Below, piece by piece: positions 17,723-26,364 of a stretch of 64,000 nucleotides of DNA (position 1 is its first letter; each line of letters begins with the position of its first letter). Under the pieces are notes generated by a model. That model was not told the DNA's origin. It made no database searches and was given only the letters and a program-made list of their open reading frames with translations. The DNA is taken from the NCBI RefSeq assembly GCF_900102165.1, contig NZ_FNBD01000002.1, positions 310,001-374,000 on the forward strand. The letters run 5' to 3'. A program made the position numbers and the translations under genes. Source of the DNA: Cellulophaga baltica. GTDB taxonomy: Bacteria; Bacteroidota; Bacteroidia; Flavobacteriales; Flavobacteriaceae.

Positions 17723-17723
17723 T

Positions 17724-18881
17724 TTAAAAATTAAATATTTGGTTAATGTTATGTTTAGCAAAACCTGGACTACCAGTCATTCCTTTTCCTCCTATACCGG
17801 TAATAATATGAATATTCCTATCAATGGTAGCCTCAAAAATATCTGAGTTTTTACTCTGGGAATACATTCCGTACCAACGGTGTTCTATTTCATAAGTCGG
17901 TAAGTTAAATATCTCTTTGGATTTTTCTATTATAAAATTATCAATATCCATATTTAGGTCAAAACCTAACTGCTCACTGTTTTCAACATCTGCATATTCA
18001 TGGGAATCTCCTAAGATAACACCTCCGTCCTTAGCTTGTTTAAACAATATATGCACTCCCCACTTTTTTTCGGGACTATCAATGGACTCCTTTGATTTGA
18101 TGTTGATATAAGAAGGGCATTCTGCAAATGCCTCATACCGTCTTATAGAAAGTCCCGTAAGTATGGAACCCGCTATTTTATAATTTCCTTGTGGCTTGGT
18201 CTTCATCATTTGTAGTTTTGAAATTTCCAAATCACTCGAAGCGAAAAGCTTTGGATATAGAGTTTTAAAATCATTACCATTACAAATTATTACTTTTGAA
18301 GACATTAAAAGACGCCCATCTGCAATCTGGATTCCAACGCTACCAACCAAGGTGTTACACTCTAAGACCTTAGTATTATAAAAAATATCCATGCCTTTAT
18401 TAATCAGGTATTTATGTAGCTTAACAATCATCGTACGAGGTTCAATGATTATTTCGTCTGGAAAAAATAAACCAGACCTTACATAGTTTTCATTCAAGCC
18501 AGGATAGCGTTTTAAACATTCTTTTTTAGTAAATAAGATAGAGGTGTAGGCATTATCTCGATTAATATTATGAAGCTCCTCTAACAATTGAGATTCCTCC
18601 TCGTTAGAAGCGAGGTAAATAGAGCCTTCCTGTCTAACTGTAATATCGTATTTAGAATGTATTTTTTTATATATCTGTAAACTTTTACGTCCGTAAGCCT
18701 GCCATTTGGTGTTCATCCCAGAGGGTACAACCTGACCAAAATTACGCACCGTAGCACTTTGGGGTACAACATCTTTTTCTAACAACGCAACTCTTAAACC
18801 CTTTTTTAAAGCGTGATAAGCATGGAACGTTCCCAAAACACCACCTCCTATAACAACCAGGTCATATTTCATTTCAGCCAT
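17724..18881 (-). CDS. FAD-dependent oxidoreductase, aminophosphonate-type (TIGR03364-like)
   Basis: A 385-residue DAO-fold flavoprotein. The Rossmann dinucleotide motif VVIGGGVLG lies at residues 9-17, NFGQVVPSG follows at about 48-57, and the C-terminal FAD-contact stretch is TGIGGKGMTGSPGFAK. In family terms this matches the TIGR03364 oxidoreductases that neighbour phosphonatase-like hydrolases; members have been reported to oxidise 2-aminoethylphosphonate or its N-methyl form to phosphonoacetaldehyde. The gene overlaps the DUF5690 transporter stop by 8 bases (or starts one codon set later at 18872) and precedes the hydrolase by one base, so product hand-over to the hydrolase is likely. 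The exact amine substrate is inferred from context. Confidence 0.82.
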   Translation of the reverse strand: MAEMKYDLVVIGGGVLGTFHAYHALKKGLRVALLEKDVVPQSATVRNFGQVVPSGMNTKWQAYGRKSLQIYKKIHSKYDITVRQEGSIYLASNEEESQLLEELHNINRDNAYTSILFTKKECLKRYPGLNENYVRSGLFFPDEIIIEPRTMIVKLHKYLINKGMDIFYNTKVLECNTLVGSVGIQIADGRLLMSSKVIICNGNDFKTLYPKLFASSDLEISKLQMMKTKPQGNYKIAGSILTGLSIRRYEAFAECPSYINIKSKESIDSPEKKWGVHILFKQAKDGGVILGDSHEYADVENSEQLGFDLNMDIDNFIIEKSKEIFNLPTYEIEHRWYGMYSQSKNSDIFEATIDRNIHIITGIGGKGMTGSPGFAKHNINQIFNF

Positions 18882-20169
18882 TTATTACTGGGGTTTTAAT
18901 TTCAAAACTAGAGTTGATAGTCCGATATTTTTTTCGAAAATAAAGCATAGACACCATAGAGATACCTAATCCTAAAATAGCAATACAGTAGGTTGAAACG
19001 ATAAAGAATTGCAACCAAGAACTATTAGATTGTCCAAAATTCTTATAAAGTAAAACAACCATACTACCCAAATACCCAAACGAATCTGCAATATAAATCA
19101 AATAGCCTGCGTTACCCTCTATTTTAAAGGTTGCAATCATTCTATCGAAAAAAATACAATTAAAGGGCACGTAACAGGCATAAAGTCCAAAACCAATTAA
19201 AACCATCCACAAAATGGGCGATAGCAATCCTTGCTGAAATAATAGGGTTGAAAACCCGATCAGTATACTAGCTAAAATAAGAATATAATGAAATCCAATA
19301 AATGCCTTGTAATTACTTCTAATTATGCCAAAAAAACCTAAAATGAGTAAGACTAAAAAAGCAATTGGAAGTTCGGATAATGTATATATGGAAGCATCAC
19401 CCTCATAACCAATACCGTCCCATAATTCTCTAGAAAAATTATCTCGAAAATCACGTAAAACTGTAAGAGCTGTATAGAAAATAACTAAAATAATAATAGG
19501 GAAAAGAAACTGAATTAATAGTTTTTTACGGTCACTCCCGGTCATAGGTTTACGCTCTTTACGCAACAATTGATCTTCCATTGTAGGAGTGGGTAATTTC
19601 CCTAAGAAGTACAAACAAACGAAAAATGGCCCTAAAAATATTCCACCTGTAACGGCAGGCATCCAGAATTCGGAAATTTCGTAAGTATTCATAAGCCATA
19701 AGCCAACAGATTTTACAGTACCACTAGACACTATAAAACTTGAGCATAAAATGATACTAAGAATTTCGGTCATTTTCCGTCCTTCCAAATAAGAGAAAAC
19801 AATACCCCATATCATACCAAGAGAAAGACCGTTAAAAAAGAACAAAATAAAATTATATGGACTTGAATCTAGACCAAATAAAATAAGGGTAAGCTCTGCA
19901 AACAAAATCATAAAGGTTAAATAACCTGAGCGGTTCGCGGGCTTTAAACCAGACACCACCTTGATCCCTAAAAATTTAGAGAACATATACCCAATTACCT
20001 GAGCCAAAATCAGAACTATCTTATAATCTATCCCCAAAAAAAATAGCCCGTCAAAAGTAGCGACGGTAAAAGGTTTTCTAAATGCATACATGCAAAAGTA
20101 GAGGCCAAAAGATGCGAAAGCACCATTAAGGAAAAATCTAAGTTGAATTTTTGAAATGATAATTGACAT
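18874..20169 (-). CDS. DUF5690-like MFS-type membrane transporter
   Basis: A 431-residue inner-membrane protein with about 12 hydrophobic segments. YFCMYAFRKPF in the first segment recalls the YxxRK motif of organophosphate:phosphate antiporters (GlpT/UhpT type), and a charged central loop (about 205-235) splits two six-segment halves as in MFS proteins. I think it belongs to DUF5690, a Bacteroidota family. As the first gene of the transporter-oxidoreductase-hydrolase operon, it most likely carries the aminophosphonate across the inner membrane. This would complement SusC/SusD, which work at the outer membrane. No ABC-type PhnCDE or PhnSTUV genes are present. Confidence 0.78.
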   Translation of the reverse strand: MSIIISKIQLRFFLNGAFASFGLYFCMYAFRKPFTVATFDGLFFLGIDYKIVLILAQVIGYMFSKFLGIKVVSGLKPANRSGYLTFMILFAELTLILFGLDSSPYNFILFFFNGLSLGMIWGIVFSYLEGRKMTEILSIILCSSFIVSSGTVKSVGLWLMNTYEISEFWMPAVTGGIFLGPFFVCLYFLGKLPTPTMEDQLLRKERKPMTGSDRKKLLIQFLFPIIILVIFYTALTVLRDFRDNFSRELWDGIGYEGDASIYTLSELPIAFLVLLILGFFGIIRSNYKAFIGFHYILILASILIGFSTLLFQQGLLSPILWMVLIGFGLYACYVPFNCIFFDRMIATFKIEGNAGYLIYIADSFGYLGSMVVLLYKNFGQSNSSWLQFFIVSTYCIAILGLGISMVSMLYFRKKYRTINSSFEIKTPVING

Positions 20170-20416
20170 TTGGGTTTTATTTACTCATAGTAAAAATATA
20201 AAGACAATATTCCTGAATATTTTACTATTTGTAACTTTTTGTATGTTATTAGTTCGTTAACAAAAGTGATTGATTTTGTTAAAAAAAACACTTTGAAAAC
20301 TATGAGACTAGTTTAAGAAATATTTTTTCTGTTTGTTTAAATAAATAGTTACCTATTCGGTGAGCATGAAAAATCAACCCTCAGAAAACCCCTATCAATA
20401 GGCATTTTAAGAGCAA
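20170..20416. other. Non-coding stretch at the right edge of the catabolic island
   Basis: This and the following att-like and terminator elements make a 325-base gene-free interval. It holds the perfect palindrome AATATTCctGAATATT (20206-20221), 37 bases upstream of the DUF5690 start, and GTTAAC at 20256-20261. The part from about 20330 to 20416 shows no feature I can name. Confidence 0.5.
20206..20221. promoter_or_regulatory. Palindrome upstream of the DUF5690 operon
   Basis: Arms of 7 bases (20206-20212 and 20215-20221) are perfectly complementary around a 2-base centre. The position just upstream of the first gene of the operon suggests an operator; no T run follows, so it is not a terminator. 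Confidence 0.4.
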
Positions 20417-20439
20417 GGTTCGATTCTCCCCGGCTCCAC
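20417..20439 (+). other. Orphan tRNA/tmRNA 3'-end fragment, probable attachment-site remnant
   Basis: The bases read as a T-loop (TTCGATT, 20419-20425), the 3' T-stem strand CTCCC, a 7-base acceptor strand CGGCTCC and discriminator A (20438). The 5' T-stem strand that should precede it (GGGAG) is absent; the sequence there is CAAGG, and no upstream anticodon arm exists. A 3' RNA-gene end followed by its own terminator is what integrase-mediated insertion leaves at the distal junction. The GGCTCCAC ending is reminiscent of tmRNA (ssrA), a common integration target. The intact gene would lie left of this window. Confidence 0.6.
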
Positions 20440-20440
20440 A

Positions 20441-20480
20441 AAAAAAAAGCCCAGTAAATTTTAAATTTATTGGGCTTTTT
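20441..20480. terminator. Bidirectional terminator between the RNA remnant and acs
   Basis: Arms 20449-20458 and 20466-20475 (GCCCAGTAAA with TTTATTGGGC) pair with one wobble. An A run lies on the left and a T run on the right, so it can end both the minus-strand acs transcript and any plus-strand RNA ending at 20439. Confidence 0.8.
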
Positions 20481-20494
20481 ACATTTAGATATGT

Positions 20495-22402
20495 TTAAAG
20501 TACATTGTCCATGATTTCTTGAACACATTCCGGATTTAGTAAAGTGCTTGTATCGCCCAAGTTACTAGTGTCTTTACCCGCTATTTTTCTTAGAATACGA
20601 CGCATAATTTTTCCAGATCGGGTCTTAGGTAAACCATTTGTAAACTGAATTTTATCTAGTTTGGCAATGGGTCCTATTTGCTCTGTTATAATTTGATTTA
20701 TTTCTTTTCTTAAATTATCATGATTCCTGCTTTCTCCTGTTTCTTTTAAGGTTACATATCCATATAATGCATTTCCTTTGATATCATGAGGAAATCCTAC
20801 GATGGCGCTTTCAGAAACCGTAGGATGCTCATTTATAGCATCTTCTATAGGTGCTGTTCCTAAATTATGTCCTGAAACAATAATAACATCATCTACACGC
20901 CCTGTTATTCTATAATAACCGACCTCATCTCTGAGAGCTCCATCTCCCGTAAAATACATATTCTCATAGGCAGAAAAATAAGTGTCTTTATACCGCTGGT
21001 GATTGCCCCAAATAGTTCTTGCAATACTCGGCCAAGGAAATTTTATACACAAACGACCATCCGCCTGATCTCCTTTTATTTCTTTACCATTTTCATCCAT
21101 GAGTGCTGGTTGAATTCCTATAAAGGGTAAGGTTGCGTAAGTTGGTTTGGTAGGCGTACAAAATGGAATTGGAGTAATCATAATACCTCCCGTTTCTGTT
21201 TGCCACCACGTATCTACAATTGGAGCCTTTCTTTTACCTACATTATCATCATACCAATGCCACGCCTCTTCATTTATAGGCTCTCCTACCGTACCTAATA
21301 CTTTTAAGGAAGACAAATCATGCGTATCTATATAAGTCACCCCCTCTTTTGCCAAAGCCCTTATTGCTGTAGGAGCCGTATAGAATTGCGTAATTTTATG
21401 CTTTTCTACAATGTCCCAAAAGCGTCCATAATCAGGATAACTAGGTACTCCTTCAAACATTACCGTGGTTGCACCATTTGCTAAGGGTCCGTACACAATA
21501 TAACTATGCCCTGTGATCCAGCCAATATCTGCTGTACACCAGTAAATATCATTCTCTCTATATTGAAAAACATTTTTAAAGGTATATGCCGTATACACCA
21601 AATATCCTCCAGTGCTATGCACCATTCCTTTTGGCATTCCTGTAGAACCTGAAGTATATAGGATAAATAAAGGATCTTCGGCATCCATAACAGTTGCCAC
21701 AAGTTCATCGGAAGCATCGTCCAACAAAGGCTGAAGCCATTCATCACGCCCTGCTTTCATCATGATTTCAGACTTAGTACGTTTTACTACCAATACCTTA
21801 TTAACCCCTTTACAATCTTCTAAAGCTTCATCTACAATCCCTTTTAAGTCAATAGATTTAGCACCACGGTACGACCCATCAGAGGTGATAACCATCTTAC
21901 AATCCGCATCATTAATTCTTGTTGCTAAGGCTATAGACGAAAAGCCTGCAAAAACCACCGAGTGTATGGCGCCTATCCGTGCACAGGCCAATATAGCCAC
22001 TGCTAATTCTGGAATCATAGGCAGGTAAACACAGACGCGATCTCCTTTTGTAACTCCTTTCGCCTTTAAAACATTAGCAAATTTATTGACCCGATGATAC
22101 AAGTCTTTATACGTAATATGTTGTGCAGCTTCTTTTGGGTCATTGGGCTCAAATAGAATAGCTGTTTTATCTCCTCTCGTTGCTAGGTGCCTATCAATAC
22201 AATTCTCGGTTATATTCAATTTAGCACCTTCAAACCATTTTACTTCTGGTTTCTTAAAATCCCAGCTTAGCACCGTATCCCATTTCTTACGCCATAAGAA
22301 ATGTTCTTCTGCTATTTCTTCCCAAAAAGATTCCGGATTACGTACAGACTTTCGGTAAACTTGATAATACTCTTCTAAATGTTTTATATGATAATTACTC
22401 AT
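20495..22402 (-). CDS. acs: Acetyl-CoA synthetase (AMP-forming)
   Basis: A 635-residue ANL-superfamily ligase that converts acetate, ATP and CoA to acetyl-CoA, AMP and pyrophosphate. Motifs are in order: an N-terminal extension with SFWEEIAEE, YTSGSTGMPKGMVHS (P-loop-like), DTWWQTETGG, and the C-terminal RSGKIMRR with catalytic and acetylatable Lys598. Full length. It is the last gene before the terminator at 20441-20480, downstream of the symporter and kinase genes on the same strand. It would assimilate acetate, including any formed from acetaldehyde made by the eut and phosphonate enzymes next door. Confidence 0.96.
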   Translation of the reverse strand: MSNYHIKHLEEYYQVYRKSVRNPESFWEEIAEEHFLWRKKWDTVLSWDFKKPEVKWFEGAKLNITENCIDRHLATRGDKTAILFEPNDPKEAAQHITYKDLYHRVNKFANVLKAKGVTKGDRVCVYLPMIPELAVAILACARIGAIHSVVFAGFSSIALATRINDADCKMVITSDGSYRGAKSIDLKGIVDEALEDCKGVNKVLVVKRTKSEIMMKAGRDEWLQPLLDDASDELVATVMDAEDPLFILYTSGSTGMPKGMVHSTGGYLVYTAYTFKNVFQYRENDIYWCTADIGWITGHSYIVYGPLANGATTVMFEGVPSYPDYGRFWDIVEKHKITQFYTAPTAIRALAKEGVTYIDTHDLSSLKVLGTVGEPINEEAWHWYDDNVGKRKAPIVDTWWQTETGGIMITPIPFCTPTKPTYATLPFIGIQPALMDENGKEIKGDQADGRLCIKFPWPSIARTIWGNHQRYKDTYFSAYENMYFTGDGALRDEVGYYRITGRVDDVIIVSGHNLGTAPIEDAINEHPTVSESAIVGFPHDIKGNALYGYVTLKETGESRNHDNLRKEINQIITEQIGPIAKLDKIQFTNGLPKTRSGKIMRRILRKIAGKDTSNLGDTSTLLNPECVQEIMDNVL

Positions 22403-22620
22403 GACGGATAAATTTTTAATTAAAATTCTAGAATTTAGAATTCTGGAAATTGATTTTATTTTGATAATAGGTGATGTCTAGTTCAACGCAACCTCCTTGA
22501 CATAAAACAGCCTGAGCAGGCTTCATCACTAGATCTAAATAGATGATGGGGTAAACATTGTATTTTTTGACCATATAGCATTAGCAAATAAGCTATACAA
22601 CTAACACATTCCCCCTAAAA

Positions 22621-22845
22621 TTAGAGCTCTGATTTTTTAGGATTAAATAGGCCGAACCACTTGGGATTAAGGATCTTTAGTTTGATAAGAGACCAAGGCA
22701 TAGCAATAAGGCATAGACCGATTACAAGAGATTGTAGTGCCGTTACGCCTGCTTCGTTTTCAAACTTTATTCTATAGAACAAAGTGATTACTACATAAAT
22801 CGTAATAAGAATATCTGATGTATGTGGTTTTATTTGATACTTCAC
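22621..22845 (-). CDS. Small two-helix membrane protein
   Basis: A 74-residue protein with two hydrophobic segments (about 11-25 and 37-54) and a basic C-terminus ending NPKKSEL. I do not recognise the family with certainty. It sits between acs and the response regulator on the same strand. A 218-base gap to acs contains short inverted repeats (for example AGCCTG/CAGGCT at 22509-22522) but no gene. It may be a small accessory protein of the acetate cluster. Confidence 0.65.
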   Translation of the reverse strand: MKYQIKPHTSDILITIYVVITLFYRIKFENEAGVTALQSLVIGLCLIAMPWSLIKLKILNPKWFGLFNPKKSEL

Positions 22846-22919
22846 GTCTTAAAATTTTAGTTAAACATTGTTTGTTTGCACACAAAACCAACATTTAAAG
22901 AAGACCTATAAGACTGCTT

Positions 22920-23285
22920 TTAAGTTAAAAGTTGCAGAATTTCTGCGACTATTTTTTTTACTGAAAAAGGCTTAATTAAATATTTATCAGCTCCTAGATT
23001 TAATCCTTTTTCAATATCCGAAGCTTTATTTTTTGCTGTTAAGAAAACTACTTTTGTAGCTTCTAAACTAGCGGTACTTTTTATATGTTTTAACGTCTGA
23101 TACCCATCTACATTTGGCATCATAATATCTAGCAACACAATATCTGGCGTGCTAAGTTTCAATAGTTCTAATGCTTCACTACCATCCCTAGCTATAAACA
23201 CCTCAAAATCCTGCTTTTTAAAGGCATATTCTAGTGACATTACTATATTTGGTTCGTCATCGACGATTAAAATCTTGTACTTCAT
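22920..23285 (-). CDS. Single-domain response regulator
   Basis: A 121-residue receiver domain from ATG 23285 (an upstream start at 23336 would overlap the kinase stop). Acidic pocket Asp9/Asp10 (ILIVDDEP), phospho-acceptor Asp53 (IVLLDIMMP) and the switch-region lysine in FLTAKNKA are all kept. There is no output domain. It follows the symporter-kinase gene by 16 bases, so it is probably its cognate receiver. In CrbS/CrbR-type acetate systems the regulator has a DNA-binding output domain; here the output would need a partner protein. Confidence 0.93.
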   Translation of the reverse strand: MKYKILIVDDEPNIVMSLEYAFKKQDFEVFIARDGSEALELLKLSTPDIVLLDIMMPNVDGYQTLKHIKSTASLEATKVVFLTAKNKASDIEKGLNLGADKYLIKPFSVKKIVAEILQLLT

Positions 23286-23301
23286 AAAATCTGTAACCAA
23301 G

Positions 23302-25989
23302 TTAACTAATTGGCAACGTAAAAACAAGTTCTGCACCTGTTTTTATATGTTTAGAGGCCCAAATTTTTCCACCGTGTTTTTCTATAATTTGTCGGGTAAT
23401 CGCTAAGCCTAATCCACTGCCTTCTGGCTTAATAGTATTTTGATGTTGAGATTGATAAAATTTATCAAAAATAAAGTCGATATCTTCAAGAGGTATCCCC
23501 TTTCCATTGTCTCTTACCACAATCTCAAGCACTTCGTTGCCTAGCCTATAATCTATTTCAATGTGTCCAGATTCTGGCTCACAAAATTTCAAAGCATTTG
23601 AAAGCAAATTGTACAACACCTGAATAATTCTATCTTCATCACAATTCAAATAAAAACGATGTACATTTTTTATGTTTATTTTGATTCCTTTTTTAGCTGC
23701 AATATGTTGCGTGCGTTCTACTGCCGTTCTCATGGTTTGTTGAATATCCAGAGAACCTTTATTTAATTTAAGTCGCCCTGTCTCCATCTTTTCAAAATCC
23801 AGAATATTATTAATGAGTCGCCCTAGCCTATCTGAATCTTGAAGGATGTTATTCAGGAACTGTTTTTTAATTTCCTTTGGCATATCATCCTCTTCATCCA
23901 TTAAAAGTTCTGTAGCAGCTCTAATACCTGTAATAGGCGTTTTTAACTCGTGTGCTACCGTATCTAAAAACTCATCTTTTTGCTTATCCTTAACTACAAG
24001 CTCTTCATTTACATCTTTTAATTTTGAAGATAATTGCGAGAGCTCGTCTGATTTTTCAAGAAGCATTTTATTACTTACGATATTCTTCTTAGATTCTTCT
24101 AAAATTTTTAGCACCTCTACTAAACTTATTTGCTCTTCTTTAACCACACTAGAAATTAATATTTTAGCAGAAGCACTACCTATACTTCCCGTCAAAAGTT
24201 TTTCTGAAAAATTGATCAGTCTAGCATCTGCTAATTGCGTATCTAATGGTAAATTATACTTTGTGAAAAATAATTTTAAGGCTCTAGCCGCTTTAGTTTC
24301 TCCTAAAAACCGAATAAGGACATTTTTTATATCTGCTACGTAGGCTTCTCCCTTCCAAACCAATGCACTGTCTTGTAAGGCGGTAAAATTGTTACTATCT
24401 ACAAACATTTCCGCATAATTACGCTCTCGATAATTCCCTTTCGTCATAATTGAAAACACGAGATAGCAGAGTAAATTAACTAGCATGCTCCAAAAAAAAG
24501 CATGTGCTGGCGGACTCAAAAAATCAATTCCAAAAAGAGCATATGGCTTAAGGGCGCTAATACCAAATAATCCTAATTCTGTAAAATTCTCACGTCCCGT
24601 TGCTGATATCGTAAATGGAAGTATTAAGGTATATACGGTTATAAGAAAACCAACAATAATTCCTATTACAGCCCCTTTAGAAGAACCACGGTTCCAAAAT
24701 AATCCAATAAAAAAAGAAGGCGCCAGTTGTCCTATAATTACAAATGAAATTAGCCCTATGGCGTACAACGATAATTCGCTCGAAAAAGAGACATAAAAGA
24801 AATACGCTATGATAATAATGGTAAAAATAGAAATCCGACGAATATTCTTAATATACTTCGCATTCCGTTCTGTTTGATTTCTAATGAATTTATCTAAAAA
24901 GCCATACGGAATAATTAAATTGTTGCTCACCATTGTGGAGAGTGCTAATGTAGAAACCACCACCATGAAAATGACTGCAGAGAATCCTCCAAGAAATACT
25001 AAAGTGGCTAGAAATGAATTGCCATTCTTTAAAGGTAAAAGTAAGGTGTAATATTCTGAATTCGCAGTGCCTCCAAAAGTTATCTCTCCCGCCCAAGCAA
25101 TGAAAATTACGAATATGTTAAACAACAGCAGGTAAAGTGGAAATAACCAGATCGCTTTTTTTAAATATTTTTCTCTGGTATTTTCCAATACTGAAACCTG
25201 AAATTGTCTAGGCAATAAAAAGATGGCCATAAATGACAATCCAATCATAAAAAACCAATTAAACCCTTCTTCCAATCCTGAGAGACCGGTTAGTTCTTTA
25301 AAATTTGCTCTAGTCGCTATTTGCGTATAAATATCGGTGGTGCCATCAAATAAATAGAAGGTTACATAAACACCAATAACTAAGAAGAACACTAATTTTA
25401 ATACCGATTCAAAAGTTACTGCCGCAATGATTCCAGTGTGTTTTTCTGACGCATCTGCTTTTTGTGTGCCAAAAAACGTTGCGAATATGGCTAAAAGTAG
25501 CGCCACATAAAAGGTAGAATCATTAAAAATATTTGTTGAAACATGCGGAAAATTATCGCCCATAATTTCAAAGGTTTCTGAAACTGCTTTTAGTTGTAAC
25601 GAAATATATGGAATGGTACCAAAAAGACAAACCAAGGTAACTAGAGCTCCCAGAAACCTATTATTCCCATACCGCAGAGAAATGAAATCTGCTATGGAAG
25701 AGATTTTATTTTGCTTAGAAATTCGTATTACTTTACGAAGCACTACAATCCATAAAGGTGCAGCAATAACAGGACCTAAATAAATTGGCAGAAAATCAAT
25801 TCCAGAATTGGCCGCAATCCCGATACTGCCATAGTACGTCCAAGCAGAACAATAAACAGCTAAAGACAAAGTGTACACATAGGGATTGTTTACCCATTTG
25901 CTTTTTTTCTTCTTTTCCGCCAAAAAAGCAATGAAAAACAGCACTGCTAAATACACAACGATAATAATGATTAACAAGTAATTATTCAT
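23302..25989 (-). CDS. Sodium:solute symporter-histidine kinase fusion (CbrA/CrbS-like)
   Basis: An 895-residue inner-membrane protein. Residues about 1-510 form a sodium:solute symporter domain with around 13 membrane segments (SAWTYYGSIGIAA, SIADFISLRYG). A linker and coiled coil follow (about 560-660), then a HisKA domain with phospho-acceptor His680 (VAHELKTP) and an ATPase domain with N, G1 and G2 boxes (LLSNALKF, DNGKGIP, GSGLGLAI). Related CbrA and CrbS kinases sense carbon source or acetate and control acs. The 8-base overlap with the next upstream gene and 16-base gap to the receiver show co-transcription. Confidence 0.94.
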   Translation of the reverse strand: MNNYLLIIIIVVYLAVLFFIAFLAEKKKKSKWVNNPYVYTLSLAVYCSAWTYYGSIGIAANSGIDFLPIYLGPVIAAPLWIVVLRKVIRISKQNKISSIADFISLRYGNNRFLGALVTLVCLFGTIPYISLQLKAVSETFEIMGDNFPHVSTNIFNDSTFYVALLLAIFATFFGTQKADASEKHTGIIAAVTFESVLKLVFFLVIGVYVTFYLFDGTTDIYTQIATRANFKELTGLSGLEEGFNWFFMIGLSFMAIFLLPRQFQVSVLENTREKYLKKAIWLFPLYLLLFNIFVIFIAWAGEITFGGTANSEYYTLLLPLKNGNSFLATLVFLGGFSAVIFMVVVSTLALSTMVSNNLIIPYGFLDKFIRNQTERNAKYIKNIRRISIFTIIIIAYFFYVSFSSELSLYAIGLISFVIIGQLAPSFFIGLFWNRGSSKGAVIGIIVGFLITVYTLILPFTISATGRENFTELGLFGISALKPYALFGIDFLSPPAHAFFWSMLVNLLCYLVFSIMTKGNYRERNYAEMFVDSNNFTALQDSALVWKGEAYVADIKNVLIRFLGETKAARALKLFFTKYNLPLDTQLADARLINFSEKLLTGSIGSASAKILISSVVKEEQISLVEVLKILEESKKNIVSNKMLLEKSDELSQLSSKLKDVNEELVVKDKQKDEFLDTVAHELKTPITGIRAATELLMDEEDDMPKEIKKQFLNNILQDSDRLGRLINNILDFEKMETGRLKLNKGSLDIQQTMRTAVERTQHIAAKKGIKINIKNVHRFYLNCDEDRIIQVLYNLLSNALKFCEPESGHIEIDYRLGNEVLEIVVRDNGKGIPLEDIDFIFDKFYQSQHQNTIKPEGSGLGLAITRQIIEKHGGKIWASKHIKTGAELVFTLPIS

Positions 25990-26176
25990 AGTATCGCTTT
26001 AGAACAATTCCTGAAATTACAATAGAAAGTAACCAAATAGAAAACATTGAAAAGTAAAACGTAGGAATACCAAATAACGCCCCTTCAAAATTAAAAATTA
26101 AGACAAAGGGTACATTAAATAGTAGAAATAAAGCAATCGAGAGGACGACTAGTTTTTGTTCATGACGTTTCTTCAT
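25982..26176 (-). CDS. Small membrane protein coupled to the symporter-kinase
   Basis: A 64-residue protein with two hydrophobic helices (about 9-30 and 37-58) and a basic N-terminus (MKKRHEQK). It overlaps the start of the symporter-kinase gene by 8 bases, which implies translational coupling. Small membrane proteins of this kind are often found upstream of symporter-kinase genes in Bacteroidota and may assist assembly; the function is unknown. Confidence 0.78.
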   Translation of the reverse strand: MKKRHEQKLVVLSIALFLLFNVPFVLIFNFEGALFGIPTFYFSMFSIWLLSIVISGIVLKRYYE

Positions 26177-26251
26177 GTTTAGTTATTAGTTGATACACTA
26201 GGCTGTTTACCGTGTATAAAGTAGTGAAAAAAAATCATTTTATTACATCAA

Positions 26252-26288
26252 TAAAAATCAGCATCACAAAAATTGCAATGCTGATTTT
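26252..26288 (-). terminator. Terminator after the sodium:carboxylate symporter gene
   Basis: Perfect 11-base arms AAAATCAGCAT (26254-26264) and ATGCTGATTTT (26278-26288), loop 26265-26277. The minus-strand copy is followed by a T-rich tract. It ends the porin-DUF4212-symporter transcript before the next gene. Confidence 0.8.
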
Positions 26289-26364
26289 AGGTTAACTAAC
26301 TAATTTTAATTTAATACCCTTCCGCTATTCAAACGATATCTCATGCATAAAAGAGTATTTATTT

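Noticed and set aside
20417-20439. A complete tRNA gene
   Set aside because: Only the 3' end is present; the T-stem 5' strand, anticodon arm and D arm are missing.
21481-21747. 88-codon minus-strand frame inside acs
   Set aside because: Out of frame with the strong acs coding sequence on the same strand.
23846-24343. 165-codon plus-strand frame
   Set aside because: Antisense of the histidine-kinase domain; serine/phenylalanine-rich composition typical of a shadow frame.
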